DNA of 64,000 nucleotides, from NCBI GenBank assembly GCA_017935365.1, contig JAGBHT010000037.1:21055-85054 (forward strand), written 5' to 3'. The translations under genes and the position numbers were made by a program. The stretch comes from Ruminiclostridium sp. GTDB taxonomy: Bacteria > Bacillota > Clostridia > Oscillospirales > Ruminococcaceae. Under the pieces are notes generated by a model. It did no database searches. It had not been told where the DNA came from and saw only the letters and a list, made by a program, of their open reading frames with translations. Of this stretch, positions 8,513-16,578 are shown in pieces (position 1 is the first letter of the stretch; the number at the start of each line of letters is the position of its first letter).

Positions 8513-11065
8513 TTACTTTATTGAAATTACTTTATAGCCGCTGTTTTCAACGGCTTTTTTAAGCTGTTTGTCGGGAACCTCTCCCGAAAGCATTGCAGTG
8601 GCGATACCGTCTGTATGGCTAGCTACAGCGCTTACCACCTGCGGAATAGCTTCAAGTGCGGTCTTTACATGATGCTCGCACTTTTCGCACATCATGCCCT
8701 TTATCTTTATCGTTTTCGTGATCTCAGCCGTATCTATGTTACCTGCCGTTTCCGACTGCTGTACGGTAACACCGCTTAGCGGCTTTGCTTTTCTGTCGTG
8801 CTTTATGCTGTAAAGCTTGCAGAAGTTAAGCCTTAACGCATTCGATACAACACAGAAGCTTGAAAGGCTCATTGCCGCCGCGCCGAACATTGGGTTCAGC
8901 GTCAATCCGAGTGAAACAAACACACCTGCAGCAAGCGGTATGCCTATAATATTGTAGATAAACGCCCAGAACAGGTTTTCGTGGATATTCCTCAGCGATG
9001 CACGGGAAAGTCTTATCGCCGCCGGAACATCTGTAAGTCTGCTCTTCATCAGCACAACATCAGCGGCATCTATTGCAACGTCTGTTCCTGCACCTATTGC
9101 TATACCGGTATCGGCGGCAGTAAGTGCGGGAGCGTCATTTATACCGTCGCCTACCATAGCGACCTTACCCTTGGCTTTAAGCGAGCGGATAACCGCCTCC
9201 TTGCCGTCGGGGAGAACACCTGCTATTACCTCGTCAACGCCTGCCTTTTCACCGATAGCCTTAGCTGTACGCTCGTTATCGCCTGTAAGCATAACAACTT
9301 TTATACCCATATTTCTCAGCTGTTTTATTGCGTCCGGGCTGTCTTCCTTTATCGTATCGGCGACCGCGATCATACCGAGCGCCTTGTCGTTTCTGCTGAA
9401 CAACAAAGGCGTTTTGCCTTCGTTTGAAAGTCTGTCAGCCTCCGACTTTATTTTATCGTCCAGTGTGACCTTTTCGCCGATGAACTTTAAACTTCCGCCG
9501 AAAAGCGTATCGTTGCCGAACGTATCATTGCTGATAGTTGCCGTAAGTCCGTTACCGCTGAGTGCCTTGAAGTTATCAACATTCTGCGCAGTAACCGAGT
9601 GTTCCGCACCGTAATCGTTTATCGCCTTTGCAAGCGGATGCTTGCTCTTGGCTTCAAGCGATACCGCAAGGCTCAAAAGCTCGCTTTCCGATACACCGTC
9701 GGCAGGGATTATATCCGTAACCTGCGGCTCGCCCTTAGTGATAGTACCCGTTTTGTCGAGGGCTACTATCTGCGTCTTGCCTGCCTGCTCAAGTGAAACT
9801 GCCGTCTTGAAAAGAATACCGTTCTTTGCGCCCACGCCGTTTCCGACCATTATCGCAACGGGGGTCGCAAGACCGAGTGCGCACGGACAGCTTATTACAA
9901 GCACCGAAATTCCTCTTGCAAGAGCATAAGCAAAATCCTGACCGAGCAATAACCACACTATCATAGTGATTATCGAAATCGTGATAACAGTCGGTACGAA
10001 TATACCCGATACCTTGTCGGCAATCTTTGCGATAGGCGCTTTGGTAGCCGCCGCATCGCTGACCATTTTTATTATCTGCGATAATGTGGTGTCCTCGCCT
10101 ACACGGGTTGCTCTACAGGTGATAAAGCCCGTTTGATTGATAGTCGCCGCCGAAACGTTATCGCCTACCGTCTTGTCAACAGGAATACTTTCACCTGTCA
10201 GTGCAGATTCATTGACCGTGCTTTCGCCGTCTGTTACCACTGCGTCAACAGGTATGCTTTCACCGGGACGTACAACGAAAATATCATCTTTTACTACCTC
10301 TTCCGCCGGTATCGTCTGTTCAACGCCGTTTCTTATTACGTTCGCGGTTTTCGGCGCAAGCTTCATAAGACATTTCAGAGCGTCGGTGGTTTTACCCTTT
10401 GAGCGAGCCTCAAGCATCTTACCGACCGTGATAAGCGTCAATATCATAGCCGCCGATTCAAAATAGAACTCGTCCATATACATCATCACAGCGTCCACGT
10501 TTCCGTGAAGCTGTGCGTCAGTCATCATAAACAGTGCGTAAACGCTCCATACGAATGACGCACCCGAACCGAGCGCAACGAGCGTATCCATATTCGGTGA
10601 GCGGTTGATAAATCCCTTGAATCCGTTTACAAAGAACTTGCTGTTTATAACCATTATAATACCGCTGAGCAACAGCTGTACAAGTCCCATAGCCACATGG
10701 TTTCCGTCAAACCATGACGGAAGCGGAAATTCCCACATCATATGTCCCATTGAGAAGTACATAAGAATTACAAGGAATATAACCGACGCTATAAGCCTTT
10801 TCCTGAGTTTAAGCGTTTCCGTATCACGGAGTGAATCTGCGCCGGTATCGGTTTTCTGTGTTCCTGCGCCTTTAAGCTTAGCGCCGTATCCCGCTTTTTC
10901 AACGGCGGAAATTATATCCTGCGGCGATGCCGTACCTTCAACGCCCATTGAATTTGTCAGCAGACTTACAGAACAGGAAGTAACGCCTTTTACCTTTGTC
11001 ACCGCTTTTTCTACTCTTGAGCTACAGGCGGCACAACTCATACCTGTAACATCATACTGTTCCAT
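8513..11065 (-). CDS. copA: Copper-exporting P1B-type ATPase with HMA domains at both ends
   Basis: The 850-residue protein begins with an HMA domain ([11 protein letters not shown], about 8-18). A membrane block with about six helices and the actuator motif LTGES follow. The ion-pathway motif SCPCALG, phosphorylation site DKTGT, an HP-type motif SKHPLAK and the hinge [10 protein letters not shown] come in order, then two more helices. A second HMA domain ([10 protein letters not shown]) occupies the last 70 residues, after a linker of about 40. CPC plus the CsoR gene upstream point to Cu(I) export. A C-terminal HMA is uncommon, since extra HMA domains usually sit at the N-terminus. The gene is between csoR and the chaperone gene. 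Confidence 0.96.
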   Translation of the reverse strand: MEQYDVTGMSCAACSSRVEKAVTKVKGVTSCSVSLLTNSMGVEGTASPQDIISAVEKAGYGAKLKGAGTQKTDTGADSLRDTETLKLRKRLIASVIFLVILMYFSMGHMMWEFPLPSWFDGNHVAMGLVQLLLSGIIMVINSKFFVNGFKGFINRSPNMDTLVALGSGASFVWSVYALFMMTDAQLHGNVDAVMMYMDEFYFESAAMILTLITVGKMLEARSKGKTTDALKCLMKLAPKTANVIRNGVEQTIPAEEVVKDDIFVVRPGESIPVDAVVTDGESTVNESALTGESIPVDKTVGDNVSAATINQTGFITCRATRVGEDTTLSQIIKMVSDAAATKAPIAKIADKVSGIFVPTVITISIITMIVWLLLGQDFAYALARGISVLVISCPCALGLATPVAIMVGNGVGAKNGILFKTAVSLEQAGKTQIVALDKTGTITKGEPQVTDIIPADGVSESELLSLAVSLEAKSKHPLAKAINDYGAEHSVTAQNVDNFKALSGNGLTATISNDTFGNDTLFGGSLKFIGEKVTLDDKIKSEADRLSNEGKTPLLFSRNDKALGMIAVADTIKEDSPDAIKQLRNMGIKVVMLTGDNERTAKAIGEKAGVDEVIAGVLPDGKEAVIRSLKAKGKVAMVGDGINDAPALTAADTGIAIGAGTDVAIDAADVVLMKSRLTDVPAAIRLSRASLRNIHENLFWAFIYNIIGIPLAAGVFVSLGLTLNPMFGAAAMSLSSFCVVSNALRLNFCKLYSIKHDRKAKPLSGVTVQQSETAGNIDTAEITKTIKIKGMMCEKCEHHVKTALEAIPQVVSAVASHTDGIATAMLSGEVPDKQLKKAVENSGYKVISIK

Positions 11066-11116
11066 ATCAAGACCTCTTTTCTTTTGTTCATTTCTATCTA
11101 TTATGTCCGTTTTGTG

Positions 11117-11452
11117 TTATTTCATCAGCTTTTGCAGAGTTGTGACAAGCTCGTCTATAACCTCGTCCTTGCCCTCTCTTATATCTCTTGCGACGCAACC
11201 TCTTATATGGCTTGCAAGCAATTCTTTGTTGAAAGCGTTCATTGCGGCATTGACTGCGGCAGACTGGATAAGCACATCATTGCAATATGCGTCATTTTCG
11301 ATCATCGTCTCAATTCCACGCACCTGACCTTCAATACGTTTAAGGCGGTTGAGAAGCGCTTTTCTGTGCTTCTCGTCCCTTACGGTATGCTTCTGACAGC
11401 ACGGACAGACTTTTTTTACTGTTGTCTTGTTTTCGTTTTTATTTTCACTCAT
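11117..11452 (-). CDS. csoR: CsoR-family copper-sensing repressor
   Basis: From ATG 11452 the protein has 111 residues. The DUF156 four-helix core starts HRKALLNRLKRIEGQVRGIETMI (the DNA-contacting helix), with the Cu(I) ligands in order: Cys in NDAYCNDVL, and His and Cys in ASHIRGCVAR. The N-terminal 25 residues add a CPCCQKH motif that could bind a further metal, which is not in the minimal family. Copper binding releases the repressor from DNA. The frame remains open upstream to 11542, but that would run through the operators, so 11452 is chosen. It heads the csoR-copA-chaperone operon and is likely autoregulated. Confidence 0.93.
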   Translation of the reverse strand: MSENKNENKTTVKKVCPCCQKHTVRDEKHRKALLNRLKRIEGQVRGIETMIENDAYCNDVLIQSAAVNAAMNAFNKELLASHIRGCVARDIREGKDEVIDELVTTLQKLMK

Positions 11453-11486
11453 AGTTTTACCTCTGAATTTTCGCTGTAGCTTCAAT

Positions 11487-11536
11487 ATACCCTCACAGGG
11501 TATTTTTATTATATACCCCCTTAGGGTATTTGTCAA
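11487..11536 (-). promoter_or_regulatory. csoR-copA promoter with two CsoR operators
   Basis: Minus-strand TTGACA (11531-11536) and TATAAT (11508-11513) are 17 bases apart. One pseudo-palindrome, ATACCCCCTTAGGGTAT (11513-11529), fills the spacer. A second, ATACCCTCACAGGGTAT (11487-11503), covers the expected start of transcription. The TACCC/GGGTA arms match the G/C-tract inverted repeats bound by CsoR proteins. Confidence 0.88.
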
Positions 11537-11564
11537 GTGCATTTTTATTTTTTTTGAAAATTCA

Positions 11565-11592
11565 ACAGCCCCGACCGAGAGGTCGGGGCTGT
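11565..11592 (-). terminator. GC-rich hairpin downstream of the surface-protein locus start region
   Basis: ACAGCCCCGACC (11565-11576) pairs perfectly with GGTCGGGGCTGT (11581-11592) over a GAGA loop. It lies past the stop of the 11625 locus and before the csoR promoter. The T-tract on the minus strand is weak. Confidence 0.7.
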
Positions 11593-11624
11593 CTGTTGCT
11601 TATTCGGCTTTTATCTGTAGTTTA

Positions 11625-13567
11625 TCAGCTCTTGGTGAAATTTATCCTGAGCGATACATCGTAAATATCATCGCCCGTCGGAATTGTGACCGTGCCGTTT
11701 GTAACGGTCAGTGTGTCGCTTTCGTATGACTTTGCGTATCCGTCCATTAATATGTCGGGGAGCGTCACGGTTTCGCCCTTGTTAGTGTATATGGTGTAAT
11801 GGCTTTCCGCATTACCGTCAACATACACTTCAATGCCGAGCATAACCATTGTGTCATCGTCCTTGGCATATCTGCCCCAGAAATAGACATCGCTGTCGGG
11901 CATTGTGTATTTTCCCATATCGTCTACAAGTGAAGCGTCCGTGCATATCCATGTTTCATTGAACATATAGCCGTCCTTGCGCGGCAGGTCGATATAAGCG
12001 AACATTTCCATGCCGACGGGAACATCGGTGATAGTCTGATACGGCTCTGTTTCACCGTCTATCATATAGTAGACATTGTGTGTCGCCGTTGTGTATATGC
12101 ACTCAACACTTACATCGTTATGAGGCATCTGTGATTTTCACGAACAGGCAATTTTCAGTGAAATTCTTTGTGCCGTTATCGATACAGAGTACATCGCCCA
12201 CGGCAAGAGAATTTTCTTCAAAATATTCCGCCGTAACCATATATTCGTCAACGTTGTCGGTAGCGAACAGCTTAGTCTTGTCAAGATACTTAATGTTGTC
12301 CCTGACTTCAATTATTTCGGACTGCTCCTTGTATATCTTGAATGTATACTCGTTTACCGTTTCTTCAAGTCCCTTGAACTTTACACCCTCGGTAACCGTC
12401 ATACGGTACATACAGCCCTTTGTGTAAGGAGTTTCGGGAACAAGCGTATATTCGTTTTCTCCGTCTGACGATACGGCAAACCTTTCGGGAGTATCGCCTG
12501 TAAATGCAGTCAGCGTGATATACTGCCATACATTGTCCGATGTTATTTCTTGATCGGATATAAGTGTGACAGGGTGATTTTCCGCACAGTCTTCAACATA
12601 ATAGGTCGTTCTCACACCGGGATTGAAATTGTCGGCGGAATCTATAAACGAAGCGTACAAAGTCATATCCTCGTTTACTGGAGTATTAGTAAAGAACTCG
12701 TTTGTGAATGCGGTATCGGTAAACCAGCCCATAAACGATTTGCCTGCACCGAATGATTCGGGAAGTCTGCTTATCGTTTCACCTTTTTTAACGGTTATCG
12801 GAGCTACCGATGTGCCGTCGCCCGCGTCAAATGTTACTGTAACTTCATCGTTTTCGGCAGGCTTATTCTCGTTATATGTAAACTTTGCGGGTATTGTCTT
12901 TTTTACGCCGTTTACGGTTATATCCTTGCTTGCAGTCACGTTTCCGCTTGTATTCTGTAATACAACTTCATCTGCAAACATGTCTGTCGGAAGTGCCGTC
13001 AGCGAGATCACTGCGCATAAGAAGAACGACATTATCTTCTTGCCGTGCTTCTTTTTAATACCGAGTACCATAAGAGTTCCGCCTGATAAAACGCTGAGCG
13101 TCAGCCACAGAGGACAGAGTGTACCGCCCTGTAGGGGGATTATCGGGGTTATCCGGCTCTGTCGGATCTGTAGAATCACCGGGTCATCGGGCTCTGTCGG
13201 GTCAGTAGAATCACCGGGTTTCGCCGTCTTTTCTATGTAAGCGGTTATTTCGTTTGTCTTGCTCTCCCCCTGCCGACAGTGCATATTCGCCATCGGTAAG
13301 CTTACCGCTTTTCAGCGTAAGTTCGTCCGGCAGTCCGATTTCTGAACTTACCTTGTTAATTTCATAAATATTGCCGTTTTTTACAGTAAGCGCAATATTT
13401 ACGTTTTCGCCCTCGTCATAGATTTCCTTATCCGTGATAATCGTTGCACTGACAAGCGACGCTTCCTGTGCCGCCGCAATAACAGTCATCACACCTGAGA
13501 ATGCAAACAGTGCGACAAGCGTTATTATCGCCGCAAGACTTTTTTTGCTTTTGATTTTCTTGAACAT
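11625..13567 (-). pseudogene. Cell-surface protein with NPPTG-type anchor and InlB-like repeat, multiply frameshifted
   Basis: Three overlapping frames make one or two surface proteins. From 13567: signal peptide (hydrophobic core LAAIITLVALFAFSGVMTVIA) and a beta-rich domain to about 13270. The frame then slips at a GGGGG run (about 13265-13269), again in a duplicated GDSTDPTEPDD linker (about 13180-13190) and again near 13130. With these corrected it reads PDNPDNPPTGGTLCPLWL, a hydrophobic helix and KKKHGKK, which is a sortase-type anchor. Reading continues without a stop into a second hydrophobic segment (about 13030-12970), then an InlB B-repeat-like domain (VTFDAGDGTSVAPITVKKG). A further slip at 12118-12128 joins the final 167 residues. 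Either a decayed gene or assembly errors. Role unknown, probably adhesion or matrix. Confidence 0.7.
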
Positions 13568-13582
13568 AACCCACCTCCGTTA

Positions 13583-14287
13583 TTACTTGCTGTTTTCGGT
13601 TTCACCTTCTATTGCTTTTTCAAGACCTGTTTCAGCCTTTGAGATCGTTTCTTCGATAAGCTTTCCGGCTACGGTGCTTAAATCAAATGCAAGTACCGCT
13701 TCAATCAGACTTTTTCTCTTTTCCGCAGGAACGTCATACAGCTTAAGACAGCATTCAAGAAAACGACTTATCTTCTTCTGTACCGTGAAATACATATCGC
13801 ACTTCTTAGCCATAAAGCCGCGCATGATACTTGCCGACGCTATATCCGTTTCATAGAAATCCTTGTCCTCTGACCCCGGCATAAACGGCGATAATATAGC
13901 CTTTATCTGCGCCGATGTACTTTTATAAATATATTCGGAAGTACTCGGCAAGGTGTAGGCTACCACATAAAGCTCCCTTAATGGCTCGGACAGCTCGGTT
14001 ATATATATCTGGAGCGAGGTTTCCAGACAGTAGACCATCAGCGGTTCAAGTTCCTTTGCAAACGAACGTGCCTTTGCAAACTGACTGTCGAACATTATCT
14101 TTGTAAAAGTTAACATAAGCGCTTCTTTATTTTCAAATGCCGCAAAGAACGATGTCGGCGACATTCCCGCCGCCTTTGAAATCTGTGCGGTGGTCGTCTT
14201 TTCGTATCCCTGCTCTAAAAACAATTTTATTGCCGCAAGGAGCATCTTGTTGCGCCTTGCTATACCTTTTGGTTGTAGTCCTTTCAA
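13583..14287 (-). CDS. TetR/AcrR-family transcriptional regulator
   Basis: The 234-residue protein has an N-terminal helix-turn-helix domain: MLLAAIKLFLEQGYEKTTTAQISKAAGMSPTSFFAAFENKEAL (about 14-56), the standard TetR_N pattern. The remaining helical part is the ligand/dimerisation domain and is not diagnostic. A 14-bp palindrome immediately downstream of its own -10 box suggests autorepression. It lies 15 bases upstream of the broken surface-protein locus on the same strand, so that locus may be its target or simply a neighbour. Start ATG at 14287 (MKGLQPKG). Confidence 0.88.
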   Translation of the reverse strand: MKGLQPKGIARRNKMLLAAIKLFLEQGYEKTTTAQISKAAGMSPTSFFAAFENKEALMLTFTKIMFDSQFAKARSFAKELEPLMVYCLETSLQIYITELSEPLRELYVVAYTLPSTSEYIYKSTSAQIKAILSPFMPGSEDKDFYETDIASASIMRGFMAKKCDMYFTVQKKISRFLECCLKLYDVPAEKRKSLIEAVLAFDLSTVAGKLIEETISKAETGLEKAIEGETENSK

Positions 14288-14334
14288 GTTCTCTTCTCCT
14301 TATCAGGCTCAAAATTATAGTTATGAATTTAGTT

Positions 14335-14376
14335 TTGAGTTTACTCAATTACAGCATAATGATATGGAAATGTCAA
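14335..14376 (-). promoter_or_regulatory. tetR promoter with palindromic operator
   Basis: Minus-strand TTGACA (14371-14376) and TGTAAT (14348-14353) have a 17-base spacer. TTGAGTTTACTCAA (14335-14348) is a palindrome (6-bp arms) abutting the -10, placed to block RNA polymerase. Confidence 0.7.
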
Positions 14377-14493
14377 CGTATATTGGAATTTATTTAAAAC
14401 AAATTTTCTTTTTATGCTTGTCGGACTTCTGTTTTATACAAAACCCACAAAACAGATAAGAATTAAATAAAAGTTTTCGTCAAACCAATTCCA

Positions 14494-14531
14494 CTAAACC
14501 TATTGACAACCTAGGTTTAGTATGTTATACT
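14494..14531 (+). promoter_or_regulatory. metNIQ promoter overlapped by an inverted repeat
   Basis: Consensus TTGACA (14503-14508) and TATACT (14526-14531) with 17-base spacing. CTAAACCT (14494-14501) and AGGTTTAG (14513-14520) form a perfect 8-bp inverted repeat straddling the -35. AACCTAGGTT inside it is itself palindromic. A repressor bound here would exclude RNA polymerase. Rrf2-type sulfur regulators are one candidate, not proven. Confidence 0.8.
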
Positions 14532-14568
14532 CATAACAACGAAAACGAAAGGGGCTGACGAAATTAAA

Positions 14569-14643
14569 ATGATGAACATAATGCGAATGAATGAAATGTG
14601 TGAAGCCAACATAATAATGCGTCTGTCCCGCAAGAGTGTCTGA
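14569..14643 (+). CDS. Methionine-rich leader peptide of metNIQ
   Basis: A 24-codon ORF begins about 30 bases after the predicted transcription start: MMNIMRMNEMCEANIIMRLS followed by RKSV and TGA. Six of 24 residues are Met and one is Cys, a strong bias in front of a methionine importer. An AAAGGGG tract (14548-14554) could be the ribosome site, though the distance of 14 bases is long. Its codons 17-20 contain one arm of a helix that competes with the downstream terminator (see 14619-14698). The likely role is as a sensor: stalling at Met codons when charged tRNA-Met is scarce. The peptide itself probably has no function. Inference from arrangement; no family known to me. Confidence 0.65.
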   Translation: MMNIMRMNEMCEANIIMRLSRKSV

Positions 14644-14698
14644 GCCTCTCAGAACTTTAAACGCACGGACGCAGAAAATAAGCGTCCGTTATTTTTAT
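14619..14698 (+). terminator. Attenuator: competing antiterminator and terminator before metN
   Basis: Terminator: ACGGACGC (14665-14672) pairs with GCGTCCGT (14682-14689) across a 9-base loop, followed by TATTTTTAT ending 10 bases before the metN ATG. Antiterminator: TGCGTCTGT (14618-14626), inside the leader ORF, can instead pair with ACGGACGCA (14665-14673) with one G-U pair. The two helices are mutually exclusive. A small hairpin CTGAG-CCT-CTCAG (14640-14652) covers the leader stop codon. A ribosome finishing the leader would mask 14618-14626 and favour termination. Confidence 0.75.
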
Positions 14699-14708
14699 GG
14701 GAGGATAT

Positions 14709-15695
14709 ATGATAGAACTTAAAAACCTTGAAAAGACGTACCGTACCTCAAAGGGCAGTGTTACAGCAATAAGAGATATAAACATTACGATAAATGACGG
14801 CGAGATATTCGGTATCATCGGACTTTCCGGTGCCGGCAAAAGTACACTCGTCCGCTGTATAAACTACCTTGAACGCCCCACATCGGGACAGGTAATAATA
14901 GACGGCAAGGAGCTGGGCAAGCTCAGCAACAAAGAGCTTTTAAAAACACGACAGAACATAGGAATGGTGTTCCAGGGCTTCAATCTTCTTACACAGAGAA
15001 ACGTAATAAAGAACATCTGCTATCCACTTGAGATCGCAGGTATGAAAAAAGCGGACGCTGTAAAGAGAGCCGAGAGCCTGCTTGAGCTTGTAGGACTTTC
15101 AGACAAGGCTAAGGCGTATCCGTCACAGCTTTCGGGAGGACAGAAGCAGAGAGTAGCAATAGCAAGAGCGCTCGCCGCAAAAACGCACTATCTTCTGTGC
15201 GACGAGGCAACAAGCGCACTTGACCCCGACACAACAAGGTCGGTGCTTGAGCTTCTTAAAAAAATCAACCGCACACTCGGAGTTACCATAATTGTGATAA
15301 CTCACGAGATGAAGGTAATAGACAGTATATGCGACAGGGTCGCAGTGCTTGATAACAGCACGGTCGCAGAGATAGGCGATGTCAGAACGGTATTTGCAAA
15401 TCCTCAGTCGGATATAGCAAGAAAGCTTATCATGCCGCAGGGCGAGCTTCCCGTTACAAGTGAGAACGGAAAGAAGATAAGAATTATCTACAACGGCGAA
15501 AACTCTTCTAAGTCGCTGTTATCCGATATGATATTAAAATGCAACACTCCCGTCAACATTCTTCACGCCGATACGAAAGATATTGACGGCAAGGCTTACG
15601 GTCAGATACTGGTACAGTTACCCGATGACGAAACATCAGCAGAAAAGATAACTGCTTATCTCAAAGCCAACAGTGTTACTTATTCACAGGTATAA
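14709..15695 (+). CDS. metN: Methionine ABC transporter ATP-binding protein MetN
   Basis: The 328-residue protein begins MIELKNLEKTYRTSKGSVTA. Walker A GLSGAGKST, Q-loop FQGFNLLTQRNV, signature LSGGQKQR, Walker B HYLLCDEATSALDPDTT and switch His VITHEMKV occur in order within the first 230 residues. The C-terminal ~80 residues form a NIL-type regulatory domain, which in MetN senses methionine and inhibits transport. ATG 14709 is chosen because GGGAGG (14699-14704) lies just upstream; an in-frame ATG at 14697 overlaps the terminator tail. First gene of metN-metI-metQ, under the leader attenuator. It energises import of methionine and its analogues. Confidence 0.95.
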   Translation: MIELKNLEKTYRTSKGSVTAIRDINITINDGEIFGIIGLSGAGKSTLVRCINYLERPTSGQVIIDGKELGKLSNKELLKTRQNIGMVFQGFNLLTQRNVIKNICYPLEIAGMKKADAVKRAESLLELVGLSDKAKAYPSQLSGGQKQRVAIARALAAKTHYLLCDEATSALDPDTTRSVLELLKKINRTLGVTIIVITHEMKVIDSICDRVAVLDNSTVAEIGDVRTVFANPQSDIARKLIMPQGELPVTSENGKKIRIIYNGENSSKSLLSDMILKCNTPVNILHADTKDIDGKAYGQILVQLPDDETSAEKITAYLKANSVTYSQV

Positions 15696-15708
15696 GGGGG
15701 AACGGAAA

Positions 15709-16386
15709 ATGTCAAGCGATCTTATACAGCTGTGGGATAAAGGCGTGCTTTTACAGGGTATATGGGAAACAATATACTTAACATTCATCTCATCGTTCAT
15801 TGCTTACGTTTTCGGACTTCCGATAGGCGTACTGCTTACAGTGACCGACAAGGACGGTATCCACCCTATCCCGTGGCTCAACAAAATAATCGGTGTTATA
15901 GTAAACATCTTCCGCAGTATACCGTTCATCATTCTGATGGTTGCGTGCTTACCGGCGGCAAAGGTTATTGTCGGAACAAGTCTTGGCAATAAGGCAATGA
16001 TAGTAATGCTCGTTATAGCGGCTATACCTTATGTGGCAAGAATGACGGAATCCTCTTTCAAAGAGGTTGACAAAGGCGTTATTGAGGCGGCTCAGGCAAT
16101 GGGCAGCTCCACATTCAAGATAATATACAAGGTGCTTATCCCGGAGGCAAAGCCCGCACTTATGGTCGGTGCAGTCATTTCACTGGTAACCATTCTCGGT
16201 TACTCCGCAATGGCAGGAACGATCGGCGGTGGCGGACTCGGTATGATAGCTATTTCATTCGGTTATCAGCGTTTCAATAACGATATTGTGTGGATATGCG
16301 TACTGCTTACGGTTATTATCGTACAGCTCATCCAGGAGCTTGGTATGCTGATAGCGCGCAAGGCGGACAAACGTATAAACAAGTAA
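15709..16386 (+). CDS. metI: Methionine ABC transporter permease MetI
   Basis: The 225-residue integral membrane protein starts MSSDLIQLWDKGVLLQGIWE and has about five to six helices. The EAA-type loop EAAQAMGSSTFKIIYKVLIPEAKPAL (about 126-151) is the ATPase docking site and matches MetI. It forms the homodimeric channel for D/L-methionine import. ATG 15709 follows AAGGGGGAACGGAAA; upstream in-frame codons overlap the metN end. It begins 13 bases after metN, so translation is probably coupled. Confidence 0.94.
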   Translation: MSSDLIQLWDKGVLLQGIWETIYLTFISSFIAYVFGLPIGVLLTVTDKDGIHPIPWLNKIIGVIVNIFRSIPFIILMVACLPAAKVIVGTSLGNKAMIVMLVIAAIPYVARMTESSFKEVDKGVIEAAQAMGSSTFKIIYKVLIPEAKPALMVGAVISLVTILGYSAMAGTIGGGGLGMIAISFGYQRFNNDIVWICVLLTVIIVQLIQELGMLIARKADKRINK

Positions 16387-16399
16387 GGAGAGATATAAT

Positions 16400-16471
16400 A
16401 TGTCACTGCTTTTCATAAAGCTGTTACGACAGAACTTCCGTTTCGGACGAATGTGCCGATGTTGTATATAA
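16400..16471 (+). CDS. Micro-ORF with Cys-rich tail between metI and metQ
   Basis: Twenty-three codons, MSLLFIKLLRQNFRFGRMCR followed by CCI and stop, start 13 bases after metI. A strong ribosome site (AAGGAG) is suitably spaced. Three of the last five residues are Cys and one nearby is Met. About 110 bases with small hairpins (ACCGT/ACGGT about 16484-16500; GCGGT/ACCGC about 16549-16561) separate it from metQ. It could be a second leader-type sensor for sulfur amino acids, a small membrane-associated peptide, or chance. No family recognised. Confidence 0.4.
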   Translation: MSLLFIKLLRQNFRFGRMCRCCI

Positions 16472-16578
16472 CGTATATAACAGAGATAAAACCGTAAAAT
16501 AACGGTGCAGAACAAAGAAAGATAAATAAAAAAATACAACATTGACAGGCGGTAAAACCGCAGAAACGGAGAATTAAC

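Noticed and set aside
8981..11327. Several long plus-strand open frames across copA
   Set aside because: They are shadows of the P-type ATPase gene; compositions are low-complexity and unlike proteins.
14538..14709. SAM (S-box) riboswitch before metN
   Set aside because: The leader is too short and lacks the S-box core; leader-peptide attenuation explains the sequence better.
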